Assembly (NCBI RefSeq): GCF_007751035.1
Contig: NZ_CP036433.1
Location: 496,001 to 560,000 of the forward strand
Direction of reading: 5' to 3'
DNA length: 64,000 nt
From: Lignipirellula cremea
Lineage (GTDB): Bacteria; Planctomycetota; Planctomycetia; Pirellulales; Pirellulaceae
Of the stretch, positions 1-9,413 are shown piece by piece. A program made the position numbers and the translations under genes. The notes beneath the pieces were generated by a model that was not told the origin of the DNA, did not search any database, and saw only the letters and a list, made by a program, of their open reading frames with translations. Position 1 is the first letter of the stretch; each line of letters begins with the position of its first letter.

Positions 1-1106
1 TGAAACCCCTGGAGCCGCATCGTGACCAGCTGACCGTGCTGGGCGGCATGTCGCATCCCAACGGCCGCCGCATGGGCGGCCACGATACGGGCGACACCTT
101 CCTGACCGGGGCCCTGCTGACCAGCCGCTTTTTGCGGAATACGGTTTCCGTCGATCAGATTGCGGCCCAGCAGTTCGCCGAAGAAACTCGCTTCCCTTCG
201 CTCGTCATGTCGACCGACGGCGGCGTCGGTGAACCGACCCGCTCCAGCACGCTTTCTTACAACGATAAAGGCCGGCCTGTCCCGGCGCTCAACCAGCCGC
301 AGCAGATCTTTGACCGCTTCTTCGGCGCCGGCGACGCCAACTCCCTCGCGCAGAAGCGACGCCTGACCAGCGCCTCGGGGATGCTCGATCGCGTGCTGGA
401 GAACTCCCGTTCGCTACGAGCAAAGCTGGGTCGCCAGGACCGCGAGAAGCTGGACGAATACCTTGCCTCGGTCCGGCAGATCGAAGAGCGCGTCGCCCAG
501 TCCCAGCGCTGGCTGGAAATCCCGCGGCCCGAACTTCGCGACGAAGAACGGAAAATGCTGCACCTGGATTCCGACGACCAGGCGCCGCAGAACTTTATCC
601 GCACCATGTACGACCTGATCTATCTGGCGTTCCGCACCGATTCCACGCGCGTGGCGACCTACCAGATCACCAACATGGCCGACGCCTCTTCCCGGGCAGG
701 CAAGTTCCCGCAACTGGAAGGTTTCAAGGGTTCGCTCCACAACCTGGCCCATGGCTGGAACAAGCCCGAAGGGGCCGAAGCGCTGGGCCGCTGGGATCGC
801 TTCATGGCCGGGCAATTCGCCCACTTTCTGGAGCGGCTATCCACCGCAGAAGAAGCCGGCGGCTCGATTCTGGATCATTCGGTCGTGCTCTACGGCAGCA
901 GCAACAGCACCACGCACAACAACCAGAACTACCCGCTTGTGCTGGCCGGCGGCCGCAAGCTGGGCCTGCAGCATGGTCGTTACCTGAAGTATGGCGACGA
1001 CGCGCCATTGTCGAATCTGTTTGTCACCATGCTCAATTGCATCGGCGTCCAGCAGCCGTCCTTCGCCGACAGCACCGGTCCGCTGAGCGAACTGTATTCG
1101 GCCTGA
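1..1106 (+). CDS. DUF1552 domain protein, 3' part (gene starts before the window)
   Basis: The frame is open from base 3 and the left edge cuts the gene; the first visible residues (KPLEPHRDQLTVLGG) match internal positions of the complete paralogue at 57936-59285 (LKPLEKHRKNLTVLGG), so about 100 N-terminal residues are missing. Shared blocks include SHPNGRRMGGHDTGDTF, STDGGVGEPTRSSTLSYN and the C-terminal SNLFVTMLNCIG...FADSTG. DUF1552 proteins are large secreted planctomycete proteins of unknown biochemistry, usually exported by a Tat-like signal and encoded next to DUF1592-type cytochromes. The partner is presumably upstream, outside the window. Family call is firm; function is unknown. 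Confidence 0.93.
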   Translation, partial: KPLEPHRDQLTVLGGMSHPNGRRMGGHDTGDTFLTGALLTSRFLRNTVSVDQIAAQQFAEETRFPSLVMSTDGGVGEPTRSSTLSYNDKGRPVPALNQPQQIFDRFFGAGDANSLAQKRRLTSASGMLDRVLENSRSLRAKLGRQDREKLDEYLASVRQIEERVAQSQRWLEIPRPELRDEERKMLHLDSDDQAPQNFIRTMYDLIYLAFRTDSTRVATYQITNMADASSRAGKFPQLEGFKGSLHNLAHGWNKPEGAEALGRWDRFMAGQFAHFLERLSTAEEAGGSILDHSVVLYGSSNSTTHNNQNYPLVLAGGRKLGLQHGRYLKYGDDAPLSNLFVTMLNCIGVQQPSFADSTGPLSELYSA

Positions 1107-1224
1107 TCGGCGCCAGGCAGTTTCCCCCACAAAGCAGCTCACGGGGCAGGCGTCCCGTGAGCCAAGGCTCGCATGGCAGCGGCCGTCGCCCTTGCCATCT
1201 CTCGACGTCTGCAGGCCTGATCTG

Positions 1225-2607
1225 ATGAAAATCGCCGCTCTTGTTGTCGCATTACTCCCTTTCCTGGTCGCCGCCGCCGGAGCCGCGGAGGGGCCGCGGA
1301 ACGTGGTCCTGATCATGGCCGACGACCTGGGGATCGAGGGGTTCGGGTGTTATGGCGGCGTCGACTATCAAACGCCCAACATCGACAAGCTGGCTGCCAC
1401 CGGGCTGCGTTTTACGCATGCCTATTCGCAACCGTTGTGTACGCCGACGCGGCTGGAGATCATGACGGGGCTGGAGAACCAGCGCAACTGGCGCTGCTTT
1501 GGGATCCTGCCGCCGGACCAGAAGACGTTCGGCCATCTGATGCAAGGATTCGGCTACGCCACCTGCATTGCCGGCAAGTGGCAGCTGCAGTCGTACGACC
1601 CGCCCGACTTCCCCGGCGCCGCTGAGCGTCGCGGCATTGGCATGCATCCGCGCGATGCGGCCTTCGACGCTTACAGTCTGTTCCACTCCCTGCATACGGA
1701 AGATAAAGGTTCGCGCTACGCCAACCCGACCTTCCTGCGTAACGGCAAGCTGCACCAGGCTGTTGAGGGAAAGTACGGCGAAGATCTGTCGGTCGACTTC
1801 CTTCTCGATTTCATGCAGGAGCACCGGGACGAGCGGATGTTCGTCTACTACCCGATGGCCCTGCCCCACTGGCCGATGACGCCGACTCCCCTTTCCCTCG
1901 CCTGGTCGGATCCGTCCCGTCGCCAGGAAGTCAGCCCCGCCCACTTCCCCGACATGGTCGCTTACATGGATCAGCTGGTCGGTCGCCTGGTGCAAGGGAT
2001 CGAAAAGCTGGGCCTGCGGGAAGACACGCTGATCCTGTTCTATTCCGACAACGGGACCGACCGGCGGATCACCTCCCGGTTCGACGGCGCCAAGGTGCAG
2101 GGCGGCAAAGCGACCCCCCAGCAGTCCGGGATTCGCGTCCCGCTGATTGCCAACTGGCCCGGTCGCATTCCGGCCAGCGTGAACTCCGACCTGATCGAAC
2201 CTTCTGACTTTCTGCCCACGCTCGCGGCGCTCGCTGGCAAGCAGCTGCCGGCGGCCTGGCGGACCGACGGCGTGAGCTTCGCCCCGCAACTGCTGGGCGA
2301 GAAAGCCTCGCCCCGCTCCTGGGCGTTCTTCTGGTACGACCCGCGGCCAGGCTGGGACAAAGAGAAATACGGACGTTCGATTTTCGCCCTTGATCACCAG
2401 TACAAGCTGTTTGAAGATGGCCGCCTGTACGACATCGCCGGGACCACCCTGCGGGAGACGCCTTTGGATCTGCAGCAACTGACGCCCGCCCAGCAGGCCG
2501 GCCGCGACAAGCTCCAGGCCGTCATCCGCCAGATGATGCAGCCGCCCCTGTCAGCCGCCGCCCAGACCGAAGTCAACGCCTTCGGCGAGCCCGTCTCCCA
2601 GGAATAA
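1225..2607 (+). CDS. Secreted sulfatase
   Basis: Type I sulfatase, a hydrolase of sulfate esters, probably on sulfated polysaccharides in periplasm or outside. An N-terminal signal peptide (MKIAALVVALLPFLVAAAGA) supports the ATG at 1225 rather than an upstream in-frame start at 1192. NVVLIMADDLGIEG gives the metal-binding Asp pair. The formylglycine motif is CTPTRLEIMTG, a C-x-P-x-R form with Cys as the residue to be oxidised. GKWQLQSYD and YSDNGTDRR are further active-site blocks. About 460 residues, a normal length. It follows the DUF1552 gene by about 120 bp on the same strand. Exact substrate cannot be told. Confidence 0.93.
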   Translation: MKIAALVVALLPFLVAAAGAAEGPRNVVLIMADDLGIEGFGCYGGVDYQTPNIDKLAATGLRFTHAYSQPLCTPTRLEIMTGLENQRNWRCFGILPPDQKTFGHLMQGFGYATCIAGKWQLQSYDPPDFPGAAERRGIGMHPRDAAFDAYSLFHSLHTEDKGSRYANPTFLRNGKLHQAVEGKYGEDLSVDFLLDFMQEHRDERMFVYYPMALPHWPMTPTPLSLAWSDPSRRQEVSPAHFPDMVAYMDQLVGRLVQGIEKLGLREDTLILFYSDNGTDRRITSRFDGAKVQGGKATPQQSGIRVPLIANWPGRIPASVNSDLIEPSDFLPTLAALAGKQLPAAWRTDGVSFAPQLLGEKASPRSWAFFWYDPRPGWDKEKYGRSIFALDHQYKLFEDGRLYDIAGTTLRETPLDLQQLTPAQQAGRDKLQAVIRQMMQPPLSAAAQTEVNAFGEPVSQE

Positions 2608-2666
2608 GCCGGGCCGCTTCCGCGTCCTCCGCAGCAAGCTACGCCCTGTCACGTCACGAGTTCTTT

Positions 2667-3254
2667 GTGCGAAAAATTGAGAAGACGTACGCCGATCCGG
2701 TGTCGCTGATCTGGATCCATGCCGCCGGGCGGATGGGGATGCGCATCGAACGCAGCGATGAGGTAAACGTCTCCTGGAACGGGGCCGGCGTCCTCACGAT
2801 CGGTACGCCGGAAACGCTCGATCCCGACGACTGCCTGGCGCAAATGATTCTGCACGAAGTCTGCCATGCGCTGTGCGAAGGTCCCGCCTGCCTGCAGCAG
2901 CCGGACTGGGGCCTGGAGAGTTTTGATCCCGCCAAGCGGTTCCACGAACACGCTTGCCTGCGGCTCCAGGCCGCGCTGGCCGACCAGGTCGGCATGCGAT
3001 CTTTTTTCGCCGCGACGACCATGTTCCGCGCGTACTACGATCAGCTCCCCGAGCATCCGCTGGCCGGCGACGACGACCCTTCTCTGCCGTTGGCGCAAGC
3101 CGCCTGGGAGCAGGCCCAGCACGGCCCCTGGTCCAAGCCGCTGCGTGAAGCGCTGCGCCGCACCGCCGCCATCGCGCAGGCCCTGCGGGGCGTCACGACT
3201 TCCGACTCCTTATGGCATATCGAAGCTGCCGCCGACCATTCGGCGGACGCCTGA
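2667..3254 (+). CDS. Putative zinc metalloprotease-like protein (HExxH)
   Basis: A 195-residue soluble protein with no signal peptide. HEVCH (about residues 67-71) fits a zincin HExxH motif, in the context LDPDDCLAQMILHEVCHALCEGP, and a later block RFHEHACLRLQAALADQ carries further candidate ligands. The start is uncertain: GTG at 2667 is used, there is no clear ribosome site, and the frame stays open upstream towards the sulfatase stop at 2607. Cys-rich around the motif (DDC, EVC, LCEG, PAC). I do not recognise a characterised member; protease activity is inferred only from the HExxH motif. Confidence 0.7.
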   Translation: MRKIEKTYADPVSLIWIHAAGRMGMRIERSDEVNVSWNGAGVLTIGTPETLDPDDCLAQMILHEVCHALCEGPACLQQPDWGLESFDPAKRFHEHACLRLQAALADQVGMRSFFAATTMFRAYYDQLPEHPLAGDDDPSLPLAQAAWEQAQHGPWSKPLREALRRTAAIAQALRGVTTSDSLWHIEAAADHSADA

Positions 3255-3298
3255 GGCGTCCACTCCAGGGCGCCAGGAGCGGCGATCACAGGCGTCGT

Positions 3299-3487
3299 TC
3301 AAAGCACGGCGAGTACGGTGAGTACGGTCAGCACGCATGCCAGCAGACCTCCCGTAACGATGGTGAGCAGGATAGTGATCACCGACCGCCATGCTTCGGA
3401 GTCTTCGGCGGCCAGTTGCGCCTGGGCTTCTTTTCCAAAATAAGGGCGCGTCGGAGGGACGAGTGACGAGGTGGCGAGAGTGGACAT
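3299..3487 (-). CDS. Small single-pass membrane protein
   Basis: Predicted 62-residue protein starting MSTLATSSLVPPTRPYF, with an acidic middle (AAEDSEAW) and one strong C-terminal membrane segment (ITILLTIVTGGLLACVLTVL) running to the end. The ATG at 3487 has an AGGAG about 9 bases upstream on the minus strand, which decides this start over longer readings. Function unknown. Convergent with the HExxH gene. The hydrophobic end and good ribosome site are the only support. Confidence 0.55.
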   Translation of the reverse strand: MSTLATSSLVPPTRPYFGKEAQAQLAAEDSEAWRSVITILLTIVTGGLLACVLTVLTVLAVL

Positions 3488-3964
3488 GCCGCGGACTCCT
3501 GGAAGACGAAGGGGGAACTGGCTAACCGCCTTCAGACTTTGCAACTCTCGTGCCCGCTCCTGGCGTCTTGTCTGCGTTCGCAAAAACCCCGCGTTTTCCG
3601 GCCTCGGAAAGAAAAAGTCGTCACCAGCACGGAGCAGCCGGGTGTGCCCGTTCGCTCAAGATTGTGCGATCGGGCACGGGAGAGCAGCCGACGTGCGCCG
3701 ATCTTTGCCCAGGAACCTCTTCCCGATGAGAAGAAGAAAAGAGGTACGCTCTACCAGAAAAAGGGGCAGGCAGGTTCGCCCGCGAGAGCAAGAAGGCATG
3801 CCTGTTTCCCCATGACGTTTCCCGGAAACTGACTCAAAAGAAGTTCCTGTGGCTGCCGGCCGGCGGCCTCGTCGGACAGGCGATTGTCGTAGCGGGCGAA
3901 GTCGGAAACATTCGTCAGGCGGTGGTTCCGGATCACGGCGCCATCGCTGGCAGTGGAAGAGGCT
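3488..3964. other. Intergenic stretch, no supported gene
   Basis: Upstream of the small membrane protein and downstream of the ATPase gene. Open frames here have Arg/Ser-rich composition typical of non-coding high-GC DNA and no motif. I see no RNA gene or clear hairpin. Confidence 0.4.
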
Positions 3965-5857
3965 CTATTTGGAGAGGGGAGAATCCGCATCGCCCCGCCG
4001 GCTTTCGGCCTGAAAGTCGGTGAGCGTGGCCGGCGCCCAGGCCGCCCGTAAGGCATTCAGCACGGCCAGTACGTCGATCGCTTCCTGGCTGATCGCACCG
4101 GCCACCGGCGGCAAATAGCCGGCCGCCGCGAAGAGCATCCCCACCATGCTCAGGGCCATGCCGCCGACCGCGCTCTGCAGGGCGATCCGCCGCATCCGCT
4201 GGCTGATGTGCATGAACTCGTCGATCTTTTTCAGCGTGGGATCCAGGATCACGGCGCCGGCCGCTTCCGTGGTGACGTCGCTGTTCTGGCCAAAGGCCAC
4301 GCCGACCGTGGCGGCCAGCAGAGCGGGGGCGTCGTTGATGCCGTCGCCGACAAACAGCGTGTTGGCTTTCGCCGTTTCAGCCCGCACAATCTCCACTTTC
4401 TCTTCGGGGCTTTTGCTCGCGTGAACCTCATGGACGCCGACCAGATCGGCCAGGTATTTGACTTCCGACAGGCGGTCGCCCGAGAGCAGCATCACCTTTT
4501 GAATCTGGTGCTTCGGTCCCAGGTGATGAATGAACGAAGCCCCGTCGCTGCGGGGCTGATCGCGGAAGCGGTACAACCCAGCGAAGACGCCGTCGACCAG
4601 GATCACGCACTCCAGTCCGCCGGCTGCCGCAGGAATCGGCGCCTGGGGTTGCTCGGCCAGCAGCTGTTTGCGGCTGGTGATGCGGAGCGTGCGGCCATCG
4701 ACAACGCCGCGCAGGCCAGCGCCGGGCTTCTCGCTGATTTCGTTTACCTGGTGCAGGGCGACTCCCTGGGTTTTGGCTGCCTGCAGAATGGCGTGCGACA
4801 ACGGGTGCTTGGAATACTGCTCCATGCTGGCCGTGAGCGATAACAACTCCAGCGCTTCGATACCGTCCGCGCACGCTTGCTCTGTCAGTTGCGGTTCGCC
4901 ATAGGTCAGCGTGCCCGTTTTATCAAAGATCACCGTGCGACAGGCCGCCAGATTTTCCAGCGTTGACGGGTCGCGTATGACAATCGCCCGCTTGGCGGCA
5001 AGCGAGATCGAGCCGATCACGGCCACCGGAATCGCTATCAACAACGGGCACGGCGTGGCCACGACCAGCACGGCCAGAAACCGCACCGGGTCCCCGCTGA
5101 ACCCCCAGGCGGCCACGCCCAGCGCCACGGCCAGCGGCGTGTAAATGGCCCCCAGTTGATCACCCAGGCGGCGAATCCGCGGTCGCTGCTGTTGCGAACT
5201 TTTCATCACCTGCATGATCTTTGCATACCGCGAATCGGCGGCAACCCGGGCGACGCGCAGGGTCAAGGCGGCTTCGCCGTTGATCGCGCCGGACAGCACG
5301 GCGGCGCCAGGCGTCTTGGAAATGCGATACGGTTCGCCGGTCAGGTACGATTCGTCCATGACCCCGTGCCCTTCCAGCACGATCCCGTCCACCGGGCAGA
5401 TTTCATGGGGCAGGACCAGCACCACGTCGCCGACGGCGATCTGGGCCAAAGGCGCATCCTGCAGTTGCGAGCCTGTCTTCAGATGGGCGATCGACGGCAT
5501 CCGTTTGGCCAGCGCTTCCAGCACCGACGATGCGCTACGGACCGCGTACGCCTCGAGCGCTTCGCCGCCCGACAGCATCAACACGACCAGCGTTCCGGCC
5601 AGATACTCTTCCAGCAGGACTGCGGTGATAATCGAAATACCCGCCAGCAGGTCCGACCCGAACTCCCGACGAGCCAGTTTGACAAGCAGCTCCCAGACCA
5701 GCGGCCCGCCTCCCAGCAACAAGGCAGCCAGCAGCGGAATCTGCGGGATCCGTCCCTCCTGCTGCAGGCCGTAAAGCAGGACCAGATGGATCACGATCGC
5801 CAGCACCGCAAGCACGGCGATGAGCGACTGTTTCCGGAACAACGGAGATGCCTTCAA
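3965..5857 (-). CDS. Heavy-metal P1B-type ATPase
   Basis: Membrane cation pump, 630 residues. Visible motifs in order: TGEP (about 175, actuator domain), [10 protein letters not shown] (about 268, metal-binding membrane helix), [11 protein letters not shown] (Asp about 313, phosphorylated), SKHPLSHA (His-Pro about 355, a P1B hallmark) and [13 protein letters not shown] (about 505). It lacks the N-terminal CxxC metal-binding domain; the first helix begins near residue 10. The helix motif is TPC rather than the CPC of copper pumps; TPC is the signature described for the P1B-5 subgroup (Ni/Fe transport), but the C-terminal hemerythrin domain of that subgroup is absent. Metal is therefore uncertain. 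No accessory metal genes lie beside it. Confidence 0.93.
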   Translation of the reverse strand: MKASPLFRKQSLIAVLAVLAIVIHLVLLYGLQQEGRIPQIPLLAALLLGGGPLVWELLVKLARREFGSDLLAGISIITAVLLEEYLAGTLVVLMLSGGEALEAYAVRSASSVLEALAKRMPSIAHLKTGSQLQDAPLAQIAVGDVVLVLPHEICPVDGIVLEGHGVMDESYLTGEPYRISKTPGAAVLSGAINGEAALTLRVARVAADSRYAKIMQVMKSSQQQRPRIRRLGDQLGAIYTPLAVALGVAAWGFSGDPVRFLAVLVVATPCPLLIAIPVAVIGSISLAAKRAIVIRDPSTLENLAACRTVIFDKTGTLTYGEPQLTEQACADGIEALELLSLTASMEQYSKHPLSHAILQAAKTQGVALHQVNEISEKPGAGLRGVVDGRTLRITSRKQLLAEQPQAPIPAAAGGLECVILVDGVFAGLYRFRDQPRSDGASFIHHLGPKHQIQKVMLLSGDRLSEVKYLADLVGVHEVHASKSPEEKVEIVRAETAKANTLFVGDGINDAPALLAATVGVAFGQNSDVTTEAAGAVILDPTLKKIDEFMHISQRMRRIALQSAVGGMALSMVGMLFAAAGYLPPVAGAISQEAIDVLAVLNALRAAWAPATLTDFQAESRRGDADSPLSK

Positions 5858-6210
5858 TTGAAACTCCCATAAGCCGCCTGGGAGGACGGCAGATCACTGG
5901 CGAGCAGCACGACCTGAACGAACAAAGCGACGTCATTCTACACCAAAACCCCCCAGCCCCCTGGTTGAGCGTACGCATCTCCGCCGGCGTTCGAAAACGA
6001 GCGCACCGCAGCCCACCGACGACCCGGCCCCCTGCGTGCAAACAGAAGCTGGGCGAAAGTAGAAAAAGGCGGGGGCTGGCCACGGCGATCGCATCAAATT
6101 CGCGGCCAATTATTCCCGAGGGTTTGCCTGAGGCAAGGGGCGGCGAATAATCGTCTGGCAGGGATTGGTGCGAAGGATTCGCGTTCGACTGACGCCTGGT
6201 TCGCAGTGGA
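5858..6210. other. Upstream region of the ATPase, no supported gene
   Basis: Between the ATPase start and the ISAs1 fragment. It must hold the ATPase promoter on the minus strand, but I see no convincing hexamers or operator palindrome. Confidence 0.35.
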
Positions 6211-6855
6211 ATGGATTGCAATATGGCTTCTCCCCAAGTGACCGCTTTTCAAGAGTGCTTTGAAGTCGTGACGGATCCTCGCGTCACGTCGCGGTGTGAT
6301 CACCCCCTGCATTCGATTCTCTTTCTCGTGGTCTCTGCGGTTATTTCCGGCGCCGATGGGCCGGCGGATATCGAAGATTTTGGCCTGGAAAAACAGGACG
6401 GGCTCGCGCAGTTTTTCGACCTTCCTGCTGGAGTGCCAGGTCATGACACCATCGGCAGGCTGCTGGCGATGCTCAAGCCGCGGCAGTTGCAAGCGGCGCT
6501 GCTGCAGTGGATTACTCGCCTGCGCAACGACCATCATCAGGCCGATAACGTGTTCGGTCGTTCGATGACGTACCGAGGGACGCAGGGGACTGCCATCCTG
6601 GGCTTCTTCGACCGCACGATAGCCATGACCGGGAATTCCGAAAAATGTCTACGGCGATTACAAGACGTACCAACTCTTTCAGCCCACTGGCGAGTGATGG
6701 GTTGGACATTCATGACTCTCACCCAGGGAATTCTGTTTGGATGCACCACCGTCGTCACGGTGGTCGTCCTCTTCGTCGGCTGGCGCTGGGCGAGTCGGTT
6801 CTGGTCGTTGCCGTGCCCATCCTTGGTCAGTTGGGCCTTGGAGTCGACCTTCTAA
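6211..6855 (+). pseudogene. ISAs1-family transposase, N-terminal fragment
   Basis: Residues from MASPQVTAF (ATG at 6223) through LLQWITRL (about 6525) match the N-terminal region of ISAs1/H-repeat transposases: FQECFEVVTDPR, HPLHSILFLVVSAVISGADG, DIEDFGLEKQDGLAQFF and PGHDTIGRLLAML. The family is usually about 370 residues; homology stops after about 100, before the catalytic residues. The rest of the frame (to 6855) is unrelated, with a hydrophobic run near its end. No terminal repeats or target duplication were seen. A dead remnant, one of several fragments packed between 6.2 and 10.9 kb. Confidence 0.8.
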
Positions 6856-7364
6856 CTGTTGGTTGACGATGGGCCGGGCGGGGTTCGTGATTGCGAAGGC
6901 GATTGGGTTGAGTCATCCACAGGAGTGAAGGTGTTCAAGCGAATTGTATGGATTGGAGTTGTGATCGTCATTGGTCTGATCGCCTGGACGACGGTAAACG
7001 ATGCGGTCTGGTCATGCAGCGAACGGTTTTCATACCGCGAGCGGAACAACCACTCGCCCACTTCGTCAGCGGGGAAAGGGACCTTCCACACGTTGCCGTC
7101 CAGCCCGCCACGGCCGTCGCCGTCGTAGAATCCGGGGACGGTAACCACCTTGCCGCCTGGTCCTGGGAAGACGCCATCGACCTCGATCCCAAAGGGATTG
7201 GGATCGCCTCCCCCTGCCAGGTCCGGCCCGGCCAGTTGGATCTCGATCTTCGCCCATTGGGCGAACGGTCCCAGTTCCGCTGGGTTCAAGCGGGAGGCGA
7301 CGACTCTTGCCTGGAGGAGGCAACACGTTGAAAGACGAAATGCGAAGAGCAGGAGTCGTTTCAT
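6852..7364 (-). pseudogene. DUF5060 protein, N-terminal fragment
   Basis: Begins with a signal peptide (MKRLLLFAFRLSTCCLLQA) followed by a DUF5060-like domain: ELGPFAQWAKIEIQLAGPD, GGGDPNPFGIEVDGVF, VPGFYDGDGRGGLDGNVW and DEVGEWLFRSRYENRSL. DUF5060 normally caps a larger secreted carbohydrate-active protein, but here homology stops near 7005 (ASFTV) and the frame runs into unrelated sequence. The junction coincides with the start of a plus-strand membrane protein at 6931, so a deletion joined two genes tail to head. Not expected to be functional. Confidence 0.75.
6931..7008 (+). pseudogene. Truncated start of a membrane protein
   Basis: A GTG at 6931 has an AGGAG 6 bases upstream and opens a frame with a membrane helix (RIVWIGVVIVIGLIAWTTV). 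The coding signal stops after about 25 residues, where the sequence becomes the antisense of the DUF5060 fragment. It looks like the 5' end of a gene lost in the same rearrangement. Original protein unknown. Confidence 0.45.
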
Positions 7365-7406
7365 GGAGGTTTAAATCCTGGGTGACCATCGCTTCTGACA
7401 ACCCTT

Positions 7407-7646
7407 TTGTTTTTGTGGGCCGCACTCCGCCCCAGTCGCGAGGTTCGCAAACAGGACATTTTCGAGATCTGGACTGTGCCTGCGGAACCAACACGCCTCG
7501 CCCCGCAGCACTTCCCGCTGCAGGCCATGAGAAAAGCAGTGGACGCCAGTGCAGTCGCGCCGAATCTCAACGACGGATATGCGGGCAACGCTCCCGATCC
7601 AGGCGCCTACGAATTGGGCCAACCGTTGCCACATTTCGGACCACGA
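7407..7646 (+). pseudogene. C-terminal fragment of a secreted beta-helix type protein
   Basis: The stretch at 7533-7646 reads AVDASAVAPNLNDGYAGNAP then DPGAYELGQPLPHFGPR. This resembles the C-terminal end of planctomycete right-handed parallel beta-helix proteins (pattern: AVDAG...NDGFxGxAPDLGAYELGQPLPxYGPR). No start, signal peptide or repeat body is present and the frame reads on past the usual GPR terminus. A decayed remnant; the family match is from memory. Confidence 0.55.
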
Positions 7647-7887
7647 AAGAAGTCTGCTCCGCCTGCGGCATATCGGAGATCGCGTCAAATCCAGCCTGTT
7701 GCGACCAAAAAACCCCGACTCCCGCGTTCGATCTCCGCGCGATCTGTGATAAGCGGCGTGGTGGGATGATCCACTTCCGGCATCATAATTATCATTTTTC
7801 TACCGCTCTCTTTCGTGGGCGACTAGAATGCCATTTATGTGATTGTGTCAAATCCCCGAGCGCCGCTAAAACCAATTGGATTTTGTT

Positions 7888-9348
7888 ATGAGATTGCGCC
7901 ACATTGGCCCCGTCGCCGTTTATGTATACACCCTTGCGTTTGCGATTTGCGCAACGGGGCAGCAACCTGAGGGCCGCACGGTGGTGCTGCCGGTCCACAG
8001 CTACCAGGCTCTGGAGTTATTGCAGCCAAAACTCGCCCCACTCGACGTCGAGTCGCAGCTGGCGATTGATAAATTGAAGTTGCTCGCCGGACCCAGTCGC
8101 GGACCCGGCGCGGTTGTTTTCCCCGAGGTAGCGCCGTCGACTGTCGTGGTCCGCTCGGGCGGCGGCCACGGTACAGGATTCATCGTCGACGCCGAGGGTT
8201 GGATTTTGACCAACAACCACGTGATCGCAGGCGCCAGCGTCCATCAGGGCACGAGCGCTCGTGTCGCTTTTATCCATTTTGGACATATGGAAGACGGCTT
8301 CATGGTGCTGGAGAAGGAGGGCCATCCGGCGTTCATTTACGCCGCCAGCCCCGAGAAAGATTTGGCGCTGCTCAAGCTGATTGCGATCCCCGCAGGCCGC
8401 GAGCTGACGCCGATCAAACTGGCCGAAAAGATTTCCCCGCCGGGCTCCGACTGCTTCACGATCGGCCATCCAACCAGCGGCCTTTTCTGGTCGCTTCGGA
8501 GCGGCGAGGTCGTCGGCATCGGCAAGTACCCGCATGACCTGATCGACAACATCATGCCGCAACTCACGCTCGCCGGCGCACCGAAGGAGGCGTTCGAACA
8601 ATCGCTTCGCCAGAGTACTCCGCGAAAGGCCCTGATTTCCAGTTGCGGCATCAATCCCGGCGACTCGGGAGGACCTCTGGTCAACACCGACGGCGAACTG
8701 ATCGCCGTGAACTTTGCGATCCCCAAACTCGACCAGAAACGCGGCGTTAATCTGGACAAGTTCAGCTACCACGTGCACCTCGACGAGGTGAAAGACTTCC
8801 TGGCCGTTAGGCCGGAAAGGCCGGAGGTCTTCGTCCCCAACGTCTGGCCAGCCGCCGCGGCCAGTCGACTGTTGGACTTCGATGGAGACGACAAAATGGA
8901 AACCTGGATGTTCGTTCCCGCGCAAGACGTCCCGCCGTCAGGATTGCTGTTCGATCTGGACGGCGACACGCCGGAGACGTTTGTCGAGGAGTTCAAAGCG
9001 GGAAAAGCGAAACGCGACCAATTCGAATTCGAATTCGTTCTGCAACTCGCGCCGGTACGGGCGTTCTATGATCGCGACGGTGACGGCCAAGTCGATTTAA
9101 TTCTGACAGACGCCAACGATGATGGCGTTAGCGACCTGACGATCTCGAAGACGGCCGAGGGCTGGAAACGCCTTGATCGCGACGATCAAGCGGTATATGA
9201 CCCGCGTTATTTTAATGACCAAGCGACGGGCGAACGTTTTCAAGCGATTGTTCTCGATCGGGTGCTCAAGAAAAAACCGTCAGAAAGCACGGACGACAAA
9301 AATACCTCGAACAACAAGGACGAAGCTCCGCCAGCAGTGGCGCCCTGA
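7888..9348 (+). CDS. Secreted trypsin-like serine protease
   Basis: About 486 residues with an N-terminal signal segment (VYTLAFAICATGQQ). The chymotrypsin-fold triad is visible: His in GWILTNNHVIAGA (about residue 112), Asp in PEKDLALLKL (about 158) and Ser in NPGDSGGPLVN (about 259). The C-terminal third carries Asp-rich loops (LDFDGDDKMETW, FDLDGDTPE, YDRDGDGQVDLI), like calcium-binding EF-hand or dockerin-type loops. No PDZ domain is evident, so it is not a typical DegP/HtrA. The ATG at 7888 fits the signal peptide better than the TTG at 7876. It stands alone among gene fragments and looks intact. Confidence 0.88.
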   Translation: MRLRHIGPVAVYVYTLAFAICATGQQPEGRTVVLPVHSYQALELLQPKLAPLDVESQLAIDKLKLLAGPSRGPGAVVFPEVAPSTVVVRSGGGHGTGFIVDAEGWILTNNHVIAGASVHQGTSARVAFIHFGHMEDGFMVLEKEGHPAFIYAASPEKDLALLKLIAIPAGRELTPIKLAEKISPPGSDCFTIGHPTSGLFWSLRSGEVVGIGKYPHDLIDNIMPQLTLAGAPKEAFEQSLRQSTPRKALISSCGINPGDSGGPLVNTDGELIAVNFAIPKLDQKRGVNLDKFSYHVHLDEVKDFLAVRPERPEVFVPNVWPAAAASRLLDFDGDDKMETWMFVPAQDVPPSGLLFDLDGDTPETFVEEFKAGKAKRDQFEFEFVLQLAPVRAFYDRDGDGQVDLILTDANDDGVSDLTISKTAEGWKRLDRDDQAVYDPRYFNDQATGERFQAIVLDRVLKKKPSESTDDKNTSNNKDEAPPAVAP

Positions 9349-9413
9349 CGTCGAGTATCCCGCGTCCCGGCCAAAATCGGCAACTTGCCTTCCCTAAGGA
9401 AAGAGAGCATCCC

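Noticed and set aside
1252-2478. Long minus-strand open frame opposite the sulfatase
   Set aside because: Arg/Gly/Gln-rich composition with no motifs; the plus strand has a complete sulfatase. A high-GC shadow frame.
3539-3832. Plus-strand frame in the gap before the ATPase gene
   Set aside because: Arg/Lys/Pro-rich, no start signal, no recognised motif.
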